A stretch of 64,000 nt of DNA from Blastococcus sp. TF02-09 (GTDB lineage Bacteria > Actinomycetota > Actinomycetes > Mycobacteriales > Geodermatophilaceae), in assembly GCF_003319105.1 (NCBI RefSeq), contig NZ_QOHH01000003.1, positions 186,001 to 250,000 of the forward strand, in the 5' to 3' direction. The notes under the pieces are model-generated. The model was not told where the DNA came from. It saw only the letters and a list, made by a program, of their open reading frames with translations, and made no database searches. Positions 1-9,200 of this stretch are shown one piece after another; positions within the stretch are counted from its first letter, which is position 1, and each line of letters opens with the position of its first letter. The position numbers and the translations under genes are program-made.

Positions 1-273
1 CGAGGGGCAAGCGAACAGGTCGAGCGGGCGTTCCGCCAGCAAGGGTTCACGGTTGCCTGGAACCTTCGCTTCACCGGGGGCCACATCGTCCGGCGATGGG
101 CGAACGACCATCGGGTCGACGCGCTCCAGGTGGAAGTGAATCAGCGGCTCCACCTGAACAGCTCGGACGTCGAGGCCGCCCGCCCGAACCCGCGGCCGGA
201 TGCAGCAGGCTGGCTGACGACGCGGCGGGCTCTCGCCGGAGTGATCGGTTCGCTCGTCCGCTCGGTGTGCTGA
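1..273 (+). CDS. N-formylglutamate amidohydrolase-like protein, C-terminal fragment
   Basis: This is the last 90 residues of a gene that enters from the left window edge and stops with TGA at 271-273. It resembles the C-terminus of the N-formylglutamate amidohydrolase (HutG/FGase) family: a segment reading LRFTGGHIVRRW is followed by ALQVEVNQRLHL, the place where family members carry a conserved glycine turn and a Q-x-E-x-N/R-x-L stretch. The family hydrolyses N-formyl-L-glutamate or related N-acyl substrates. The catalytic N-terminal part is outside the window, so activity cannot be judged. The gene converges on hisH across 184 bp in which I see no gene. A related amidohydrolase cannot be excluded. 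Confidence 0.65.
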   Translation, partial: RGASEQVERAFRQQGFTVAWNLRFTGGHIVRRWANDHRVDALQVEVNQRLHLNSSDVEAARPNPRPDAAGWLTTRRALAGVIGSLVRSVC

Positions 274-457
274 CCCGTGAGGACTGGCGACTAAGGTCGC
301 GGGGTCACCGACGGGCCCTGACGCCGGCATGACCGGATGGCCGCGCAGCTCTGGGGCACGCGAAGACGGCGCCGACTACACCCCTCACGACCGGCCCGGA
401 ATGGTGGAACTGGTCTGGACCCGCCTTGCTGGCTCTGCAGCTCCTCGACTGGCTTGA

Positions 458-1096
458 TCAGTCCAGCGTGTTCAGCCAGTTGGTAAGCAGTTGGGCGCCG
501 GCGTCGCCGCTCTTCTCGGGGTGGAACTGCGTCGCGGACAGCGCCGTGTTCTCCACCCCGGCCACGAAGCGGTCGCCGTGCTCGGCCCAGGTGACCTTGG
601 GCTTGGGCAGCGGGGACGGACCGGTGTCCTGACCGAGCGCGAAGTCGCGGACGCCGTAGGAGTGCACGAAGTAGAAGCGCTCGTTCTCGAGGCCGTCGAA
701 GAGCACGCTGCCGGGGGCGACGTCGACCTGGTTCCAGCCCATGTGCGGCAGAACGGGGGCCTGTAGCTGCTCGACGACTCCGGGCCACTCGCCGCAGCCC
801 TCCGCGTCGTGGCCGTGCTCGACGCCGCGGTCGAACAGGATCTGCATGCCGACGCAGATGCCGAGCACGGGGCGGCCACCCGCGAGGCGACGGCCGATGA
901 TGCGCGGGCCGTCGACCGCCTTGAGGCCCTCCATGCACGCGGCGAAGGCGCCAACCCCGGGGACGACGAGACCGTCGGCGTCCAGAGCGGTCTGCGCATC
1001 GGAGGTCACCGTGACATCGGCGCCCACGCGGGCCAGCGCGCGCTCGGCCGAGCGCAGATTGCCCGACCCGTAGTCGAGGACCGCCACCTTCTTCAC
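458..1096 (-). CDS. hisH: Imidazole glycerol phosphate synthase, glutamine amidotransferase subunit
   Basis: A 212-residue class I glutaminase that supplies ammonia to HisF for imidazole ring closure in histidine synthesis. The nucleophile is Cys81 in LGICVGMQ and the His/Glu pair is in FHPEKS (H192, E194). The N-terminal [13 protein letters not shown] is typical of the family. An open frame extends upstream to 1267, but GTG at 1096 fits the family start and lies 7 nt after a TANNNT -10 element, so the message is probably leaderless. In most actinobacteria hisH directly follows hisB and a small membrane-protein gene. Here those genes lie about 9.7 kb away, beyond an RHS toxin locus, and the gene downstream is convergent instead of hisA/priA. 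Confidence 0.96.
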   Translation of the reverse strand: MKKVAVLDYGSGNLRSAERALARVGADVTVTSDAQTALDADGLVVPGVGAFAACMEGLKAVDGPRIIGRRLAGGRPVLGICVGMQILFDRGVEHGHDAEGCGEWPGVVEQLQAPVLPHMGWNQVDVAPGSVLFDGLENERFYFVHSYGVRDFALGQDTGPSPLPKPKVTWAEHGDRFVAGVENTALSATQFHPEKSGDAGAQLLTNWLNTLD

Positions 1097-1103
1097 CCCT
1101 GCC

Positions 1104-1109
1104 ACGCTA
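1104..1109 (-). promoter_or_regulatory. Candidate -10 element of a leaderless hisH transcript
   Basis: On the minus strand TAGCGT matches the actinobacterial -10 consensus TANNNT. It is followed by exactly 7 nt and then the GTG start of hisH. That spacing puts the transcription start at the start codon. No -35 match is visible. A separate promoter is what hisH would need after being cut off from the hisDCB operon. Confidence 0.5.
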
Positions 1110-1352
1110 CCGACCAGCGCAGCGACCCTCCTCGTAATTCCCGCGCCCACGTGTGCCCGGTAGGTCTGCCTGGAACTGCACACAACCTTCGAAGTGCTAA
1201 ACCGCACGCCCTGATGTCGAGCCTGACGGATCCGCACGTCCCTTGAGCCCTGGTTTGAGGGAGCCATCCGATGTAACGACCTACCGGTAACCCCTACCGC
1301 GCCGGCGGATTAAGCATCAGTGGTCTTCCAAGCTTGCACTGTCGCGAGAGCC

Positions 1353-1856
1353 TCAATCCTCAGGGACAAGCGGGATGCCCAACGCTTCGCTGACCCGATC
1401 ATCAATGCCGCGATAGCTCGCCAGGACCCACTCGCCGCACGGTTCGATGGGCGCGGGCAGCAAGTTCCCGGAGACGTCGCGGTACTCCCCGTTGGCCAGA
1501 CGGAAGCAGGGGCTCGGGAGCAAATCTTCTGGCTCCAGAGGCCGGCTATTCACCGTCTCGAAATAGCCCTTTTTCCAAGCCAGTTGATTAGTGAACACAG
1601 GAGGAATCAAAAGTCGATCCGGCTTTAACGTTCGCATGTCCGGCTGCTTCGCCTCTGAGCGCGCCCGGTAAACGTAAATAAGATTGGCTCCAGGCATGGG
1701 GGCCCGGGAAAGATCCAAATTGATCTCAACCACACGACCAAAGAGGTACAGGCCGTCGGGCGGCTGCATTGCGAACACGTCGCCTACCTGAGGCTTTTTG
1801 CGTGACGCCCTAAGTGTCCTTAGGTTAACACTCAACGCCCATTCCTCCTGAGCCAT
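1353..1856 (-). CDS. Imm26-like immunity protein
   Basis: A 167-residue protein without signal peptide or membrane segment. Its N-terminal part (KPQVGDVFAMQPPDGLYLFG) resembles the Imm26 immunity family, whose members begin with a G-D-V/I-F-A then Y-x-F-G-R-V pattern. It overlaps the 3' end of the RHS toxin frame by 25 bp on the same strand, the usual order for a polymorphic toxin and its immunity gene. ATG at 1856 is chosen because GGGGA lies 6 nt upstream; an in-frame GTG at 1868 is the alternative. Base composition is roughly 50-55% G+C, far below the neighbours, which suggests it was acquired with the toxin tip. The expected role is to bind and neutralise the GIY-YIG-like nuclease in the producing cell. 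Confidence 0.75.
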   Translation of the reverse strand: MAQEEWALSVNLRTLRASRKKPQVGDVFAMQPPDGLYLFGRVVEINLDLSRAPMPGANLIYVYRARSEAKQPDMRTLKPDRLLIPPVFTNQLAWKKGYFETVNSRPLEPEDLLPSPCFRLANGEYRDVSGNLLPAPIEPCGEWVLASYRGIDDRVSEALGIPLVPED

Positions 1857-3253
1857 GACATTCCCCACGCCAGTGCCTCGGTGTAGTGGCGACGCCTAGA
1901 GGAGATGCTATTAATTTTGTTCAAGTACTGTGGGTTCGATCTAATCAAGGCTTGCTCGATTGCCCGTGCTTGGCGACGAGTGACCGGCTCTGTGGTGACT
2001 GCCGCGATATCGAACCGGTCCCCGTGCTGCGCCTGTCGCCTCTCAAGGTTCCTGGTGATTCCTGCATATACATCCTTGCCGTTACGGAATCCCTGGTATA
2101 CGTGAGTGTCTGCCTTGCGACTCCCCCCATTTATCCAGCACTTGTTGTGCACGAGGATTCTCCGGTCACCCACGTGGTAGGTGTGGAGTCCCTCGACGGA
2201 GAGATTGTAAGCGCGAGCACTCCGAGCCGTGTCCATCTTCAGCCCGCTGACGGTTAGCAGCCCACCGTCCGCTCCTAGAACGTGCTCGCCCTCGTCGAGC
2301 TGGTCGGCCCGCTGGTACTGCCCGTCGGATGCATTCCAGAAGGGGTGATCCTCCGTTGTTGTGATGGTCTCGCCATCGACAACCAGGTCGATGACTGTGT
2401 CCTCGTGGACCCAGACATGGTCGACCTCCTTGGCCGCCTGCTCTCCGGTCTCGGGATCAGACGCGATGACCCGGTCACCGACTCGCACGTCCTCGATAGG
2501 CTTGCGGCTGCCGTCCTCCATCAACACCGTGGTATCGCCAGTGAATGAACACGCCCTCGACTTCGACAGAGTGCTCCGCACCCGGCCGTAAGACCGCTTG
2601 ACCGACGAGCTGGCCTTCTTCTTGACCTTGTGGACAGCCTTCTTCACCCGGTTGGACGCGCTTCGGTACTTTTTCGCTGCCCGGGACACCTTCACGGCTC
2701 GGTAGGCTTTCTTGGAGCTGCGTACGACCTTCGACGCGCTGTAGGCTTTCTTCGCCAGCTGCGCGACCCGAACGACCTTGGCCGCGCCGGCGACGACGTT
2801 GACACCTGGGACGAACATCGCCGCTGTCGTGGCGATGTCGTACTTGTACTTCCAGGCGTAGTGCCCGACCTTCTTCGCGGCGCTATATGCGGTGCGCCCG
2901 ACGCTGCGAGCAACCTTGGTGACCTTCGTGACGGCTTTCTTGAACTTGCGCCCCGCCTTCTTAATGAAGCTCGGCCACAAGCCTGTCGGGTCCGCCAGCA
3001 CCAGCGGGTTGTCGCCGGCGTAGACGTAGCTCGACGCGTCGGGCTCGAACTCCGCAGGGTCACGAGAGATGAACCGGCTCAGCCGCGGGTCGTACGAACG
3101 CACCCCCATCTGGGCGAGCCCGGTCTCGGTGTCGGTGAGAACCCCGTAGGAACCGACGAATGTGAAGGGGTTCATCGCCCGCAGACCGGCCTGCAGGGGC
3201 GAGTCCTCGCCCTGGTCGACCAGGTTGCCCCATGCGTCATACCGGTAGGACAC
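1832..3253 (-). CDS. RHS polymorphic toxin, C-terminal part: core end, HINT domain and GIY-YIG-like nuclease tip (out of frame with the shell)
   Basis: This frame holds the last 473 residues of the RHS protein; a +1 shift near 3254 separates it from the N-terminal 2278 residues. Residues 1-94 complete the RHS core, with YDPRLSRFISRDP and the terminal GLWP. Residues 95-233 are Lys/Ala-rich with one hydrophobic stretch (about 139-161). Residues 235-370 are a HINT domain: Cys235 at its start, TEDH (300-303) as block-B TxxH, and terminal His369-Asn370, so self-cleavage is plausible. The tip (371-473) looks like a GIY-YIG nuclease: VY at 385, YAG at 396, an Arg in LERR, Glu433 and a late Asn. It would cut nucleic acid in a rival cell. 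GTG 3253 could in principle serve as an independent start. The tip is low in G+C. Confidence 0.8.
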   Translation of the reverse strand: MSYRYDAWGNLVDQGEDSPLQAGLRAMNPFTFVGSYGVLTDTETGLAQMGVRSYDPRLSRFISRDPAEFEPDASSYVYAGDNPLVLADPTGLWPSFIKKAGRKFKKAVTKVTKVARSVGRTAYSAAKKVGHYAWKYKYDIATTAAMFVPGVNVVAGAAKVVRVAQLAKKAYSASKVVRSSKKAYRAVKVSRAAKKYRSASNRVKKAVHKVKKKASSSVKRSYGRVRSTLSKSRACSFTGDTTVLMEDGSRKPIEDVRVGDRVIASDPETGEQAAKEVDHVWVHEDTVIDLVVDGETITTTEDHPFWNASDGQYQRADQLDEGEHVLGADGGLLTVSGLKMDTARSARAYNLSVEGLHTYHVGDRRILVHNKCWINGGSRKADTHVYQGFRNGKDVYAGITRNLERRQAQHGDRFDIAAVTTEPVTRRQARAIEQALIRSNPQYLNKINSISSRRRHYTEALAWGMSWLRRNGR

Positions 3254-6200
3254 GGGCCGGCTCGTGGGTGGCGGTGTCGGTGAGCTCGAGCGTCGACCCG
3301 CGCACGTCTGTACGGAAGGCATAGACGGCCTCCGCCATCTGCAAGCTCAGCGGCGCACCGGCGGGGTCGTAGCCGAACTTCGCCACCATCCCGTCGCGGT
3401 CGACCGTCGCCAGCCGCCCGGCGTCCCACGAGTACCTGGTCGTCGATACCGAGCCGTCGGGGCTGTGCACCGTCTTGGTCTGCCGTTTGCCGGTGCCGTC
3501 GTAGACGAACTCCACCCGGACGCCGTCCGGCCGAGACATCGCTGCCAGACGGCCGTCGGCCGTCCAGGAGTACGTCGTGAGACCGTCCGGGCTGATCAAG
3601 CGGATCAAGTTGCCCGCCTTGTCGTACACGAAGGCGGTGTGCTCGACCTCCGCGCCCGAGCCGACCGTCCGCCGCACCAGCTGACCGGCCTGGTTGAACG
3701 ACTGGCGCACCGGCCGCCCCGACCCGTCGATCGCGAGCATGTTGCCCTGCGGATCGTAGGTGAAGGTGCGCATTCGGTCGTCGCCGTCGGCGCCCCGGCG
3801 GACTTCTTCGACCAGCCGCAGGTCCTCGTCGTACCGGTAGCCCGCCAGAGTGTGACCGGCCAAGGCGTCGCTGACGGAGGTGAGGTTGCCGTCGGCGTCG
3901 TAGCCCAGTTCCCAGTCCAGCGACGGCGCGGCGTCGATTTGCGGCCGCAGCCGGACCGCGGTGACCTGCCCTTCGGCGTCGAACCTGCGTTGGTCGTGCT
4001 CACCCGTCGCGTGGTACAAGTCGGTCGGGTTGAGCTTGTCGGAGGAGGCGATGGTGGTCGGCTTGCTGGCGCCGCTCACCATCTGGGACGCCAGGTCCCC
4101 GGCCTCGTCGTAGGTGAAGGTGGTCGTGTCACCGTCCCGGTCGACGGCGACCTCGTTGCCGGCTGCGTCGTAGGTGAAGGAGCTCACGACGTTCGCTTGG
4201 TCGACCGCAGTGACAACTTGCCCCTCGGCGTCGTAGCCGAAGGTCTGCGTGCCCGTCGGGTCCTGGACGGCGGTGACCTGACCCCCGACGTCGTCGGCGA
4301 GGAGGCTCTGGCTGCCGTCCGGCAGCGTATAGCCAGCCGTGTCACCGTCGCCCTCGTACTGCATGGTGAGCGTGCCGTCGACGTCGGTGAACGCGCTGAT
4401 GGCGCCCGACGCGTCGTACTGCACGGTCTCTGTGCGCAGCACGGGCACACTGTGGTCCAGCTGGTAGGCGGACGCACCAGTCACCGAGCGCACCTCGAGG
4501 GTCCACGTACCTGCAGACGGCACATCGTGGACCAGAACCGCCGGGCGTGCCGGGCCCGTCGCCTCGGAGACCACAGCACCCGAGGGGTCTTTGAGGACCA
4601 GGTCGAGGTCGGCCGAGCTGTCCTCCCAGTCGACCACCGCGCTCACCACTCCGCCCACGGTGATCGGCAGCTGATGCACCACCGACTTGCCCGTGCCCGT
4701 CACGACACCGCTGACGCTGCCCGGCTCGGTTCCTGGCAGCGTCCGACGCACGGGCCTGCCCAGCGCGTCGTAATCGATGCGGGTCGTGTTCCCGCTCGGG
4801 TCGGTGGTTGCTATCTCGTTGCCCGCCGCGTCGTACACGTGCTCGACAGTCCGGCCTTCGGGTGTCGTCTCTGCCACCAGCTGACCGGCGTCGTCGTAGG
4901 TGTAGCTGGTCGTGAAGCTGTCCCCTGCGGCATCGGCCTCGTTGCTGGACGCGCTGGTCACCGCGGCGACCGACCCGTCGAGGTTGTAGGAAACCTCGGT
5001 GGTGCCGCCGTTGGCATCGGTCTGGCCGATCAACTGTCCGGCCGCGTCGTAGTCGAAGGATTCTTTACCCGCCGCGTCCTCGAGCACGGTCACCTGACCC
5101 TCCGAGTCGTACGCGGCGGTCAGCGTCGAGCCATCAGGACTGGTCTCTGAGCGGAGCTGACCGTCGGCGTCGTACTCGAAGGTCGTGGTCTTGCCGAGCT
5201 CGTCGACCACCGCGACTGCGTTGCCGTCGAGGTCGTACCGGGTCTGCTCGACGCCGCCAAGCGGCTCGCCGACAGACTCCAGGTTGCCCAGCTCGTCGTA
5301 CTCGTACGTGGTCGTGTGCGCCGCCGCGGTGACTCCGTCGACGTTCCCCTGCGGGCTGGTCTCGGCGATCACATTGCCTGCGCCGTCATAGGCGTACGTG
5401 GTCGTGGGCCGCGCCCCTCCGGGTGTCTCCGGCGGGGCCTGGACGGTGACGACATTGCCTTCGGCGTCGTGGTCGTAGTCGGTCGACCGGCCCATCGGGT
5501 CGGTCTCCTGCACGAGGTTGCCTGCCTCGTCGTACGCGAAGGTCGTCGTGGCGCCGAACGGGTCTTCCTCGGACACCAGGTTGCCGTCAGCGTCGTAGGT
5601 GTAGTGGACCGTCTGCCCCAGTTCGTCGGTCTCCGAGGTGACCTGCCCGGCGGCATCGTAGGTCGCCGTCTCGGTGTGGCCGAGATCGTCGACCGTCTTC
5701 ACGACATTGCCTTCGGCGTCGAATGTGTAGGTGAGGCACGGCGTCCCCTGCTCGCACAAGCGCGAGACGTTGCCGTCCGCGTCGTACTCGTAGGTAGTAA
5801 CCTGCCCGGCTTCGTCGACGTCTCGGATGATGTTGCCGTCAGCGTTGTAGGTGGCCGTGGTGGGCGCCGTCGCGGGACCGTCCTCCCGCGTGACGTTGTG
5901 GTCCTCGTCGTAGGAGTAGGTCGTGACGTCGCCGGTGTCGTCTCGGTACTCCGTCATAGCGCCAGCGGGGTCAAGGACGAACGTCTCACCGGGCCCAACG
6001 GGGCTGACTGCATGATCCTGCGGGGTGCGCACGACCACCGTCGTGGCTGGGTCCCCTGTGTAACCGAAGGACGTGGGGGCGTCTTTCTGCGCCGCGATGG
6101 CCTTGGCGTCGTACACCTTCTCCACCCGACCGGCCCGGTCGTAGACGATGCGCGAGACGCCGTTGGCCGCATCAGTGACGCCGATCAGCCGGTCGGTGTC

Positions 6201-9200
6201 GTCGTCGTAGACGTACTGGCGCGCGACGCCGGGGCGGGGGCCGGCCACCGTGGCCAAGCGGCCGCTCAGGTCGTAGGCGTAGGTCCAGGTCCGGTCACCG
6301 GGTGCCGTGACGGCCGTCAGCTTGCCGCCGGAGTAGGCCAGGGAAAGCTTGGCCTCCGCGGCGGTGCACGTCTCGGCGCCGACGCAGACCGCGGTCACCT
6401 GGCTCTGCTCGTTCCGGGCGACGGTGAGGACATTGCCAGCCTCGTCCGTCACGGACAACCGGCGGCCCGCAGCGTCGTAGCGGCTCACATTGTCCGCTTC
6501 GTCGTGGACGAGCCAACCCCCGCCATCGACGGCCTCGAGGGTGTCCGTGACGCCGTCCGGCGACACATAGCCGCCGTCCGCGGCGCGCACGAACACGTGC
6601 TCTCGGCCTGCGGCGTCGAGGTGTGTGACGTCACCGTTGCGGTCCTCGATCAGCGTGTCGTCGTACGTACCGCGCCAGCCAAGGCCCAGCGACGAGCGCG
6701 TGGTGGAAGAGCTGCTGTAGACCCGTTCGAAGACGGCGTCAAAGCCGGTGCCCGGCTGTTCGGCGTCACGGGCGGCGACGACGAGGGTGCCGGTGCCGAG
6801 CGCGACCTGCGCGTCGGTCGCTCCGTCCACGGCCAAGCCGTCGATGCCGACGGTCTCCTCCCAGTCCTCGGGCGAGGCCTCGGCGTTGTCGACGACGATG
6901 CCGAGCTCCGCTGCGTCCGTGCGGACATGTCCGACTGCGTCGGTGTAGGTGACGAGCACGGTGAGGGGCCCGTCCTCGGCGTTGCGCGTGTCGAGGTTGA
7001 CCGACCAGCCATCGGCGCCGAGCGTGTCGGCCGCGACCGGCGTCCGCACCCCCTGCCGCAAGGTGGAGACATCCACACGGGCCACGCCGCTGCCGGCGTC
7101 CTCCGGCTCGGCGCTGACTCTCACGACACCGGAGGTCTCGGCCCACTCGACCGGAGCGGAGATGGCGCCGGTCGGCGCATCCCGATCCACGCGAAGGCCG
7201 TACGTGCTGGTGACGCTGCAGCCACCGTCGGTGAAGCAGGTGCGGACGTGCAGATAGTGCGCGCCGTCGCCGGGCAGGCTGCCGCTCCATGCCGCCTCGG
7301 TTTGTGTCGGCTCCTCCGCCGGCGCACCTTCAGCCATGCCGTCCAACGAGACCGCATAGCCAACGACGTCCTTGCCCTGCGCCGGCGCCCAGGTCGCCGT
7401 GGCCTGGTTGATCTCCGTCCAGACGGCCTGGTCCGGGTGGCTGGTCGAGGTGATCGCGGGCCCAGCCCGAAGGCTCGTGTCGACGTGAATCTTGCGGTGC
7501 GTCGCCGGGCCCCAGTTGCCGGCCCGGTCGAGCGCACGGACATGCAGCCAGTGGACGCCGTCGACCGTCGTGCCCGTGAACGTCGTCGCCGTCTGGGTGA
7601 CCGTCGGGCCCGGAACGCTGTCAGCCGTTTCGTTGAGGAGCACGGCGTAGCCGACCACGGGGCTGGTAGAGGACGGTGCGGTCCAAGAGGCCCGCACCTC
7701 GGTTCCGGGGTAGGCGCTGGCGGGGTCCGGGTGAGTACTGCTGGACATGACCGGCGCGGCCGGTGCCTGGCCGTCGACGTTGAATGCGCGGTGGACGGTC
7801 GGACCGACGTTGCCCGCCCGGTCGACCGCCTTGACGTGCAGGAACCAGGCGCCGTTGCCCTTCGTGGCCCGGACCGTGCTCGATGTCTGACCGTCACCCG
7901 TGGGCGCGGTGGTCGGCTTGTCGTCGACGACCACGACGTAGCGCGCGACCCCGCTGGTGTCGGCGTTTGGGGTCAGGGTGGCGTTGAGGTCGGCCCCGTA
8001 CCACTGCGCCGGGTCGGGGTGGCTGCTGGAGGCGACAGTCAGGGTCGGCGGTGCGGTGTCGACCTGGAAGCGGTAGTGCGCGGTCGCCCCCCAGTTGCCG
8101 GCCTTGTCGACAGCTCGCACATGCAAGAAGGTGACGCCGTCCGCGGCCGTGCCGTTCCAGGATGCCGTCGTTTGCAGAGGTGTCGTCGTGGCGGGGACCG
8201 TCGTGGAGCTGCGATCGCGCACCACGGCGTAGCCCTGGATGCCGCTGGCGTCGCCTGGTGCAGCCCACGCCGCAGCTAGCCCGGTACTCCTCGACCAGGC
8301 GCTCTGGTTGGGATGTGACGTCGACGTGACAGTGGGTGCGGCAGGTGCGCTGCGGTCCTGTTTGAAGCCGAACCACGACGACCACGGCGAGAAATCCGTC
8401 CCGTCCCAGGCGCGCACGCGGTACTCGTAAGCCGCGTTCTCCGCGACGGCCACCGACGGCCTCCACGCCACCTTCGTGTTCTGGGTGGCCGTGGCCGGGG
8501 AGCCGTACGCCACGCGAGTCGTCCGGCCCGACCAGATCTCGAAGTCGTAGCGCAGGCCGTTGCCATCCCGGTCGGACGACTGCGCGGTCAGGGTTGGGAT
8601 CAGGTTGGTGGGGTTGACCGCCGCGGGGGTGCCGCAGATGTACCTGCAGGGTGTGGCCGAGAGGGCGCCCGGAGCCGTGGCGATGGTGTTGTAGGTGATC
8701 GCAAGCTTGGGGGTCAGCGCGGCCGAGCTGCATGGTGCCATATCTGCGGCGGCGCTCGGGTTGCCGGAACAGAACTTCTTCCAGCCCGAAGCACTGGTCT
8801 CGCTGGCTCGGATGATCATCCCGTGATTGGCCAGCCCGCCACGGGTCCAGCCGTCCACCATCTTTTGGACATTGACGGTTCCCCAGCCGTCGGCGCAGTT
8901 GCTGTGACCAAAGGAGAAGCTGCCGCTGCCCGCCCAGGTCCCCGACGTCGTGTGCGCAGGTTGGGTGGCCCAGTTGGTCGTGGTTCCGAAGCCTGCGGTG
9001 AGCGGGTGAGCGTTGACCCCAGCGGCGTTGCAGGAGTACGACCAGACGTTGTACAGGCGCAACGTCGCCGCCGTGATGTGCCGGCCGGAATAGGCGGCGA
9101 CGTCGAAGCGCAGCATCGAGCGCGCCACTGTCGCACCGTCGTACGTGCCGACGCGGAGCTGGGCGTTCGAGTACTGCGAGCTCGAGAAGCCCTCCTGCAC

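Noticed and set aside
3270-6500. Regular short repeats that could suggest a CRISPR array
   Set aside because: They are coding YD repeats of uneven length and sequence, without constant repeats or unique spacers.
5316-8279. Long plus-strand open frame across the RHS gene
   Set aside because: Its periodic Val/Gly/Arg pattern mirrors the YD and Ig-like repeats on the coding strand.
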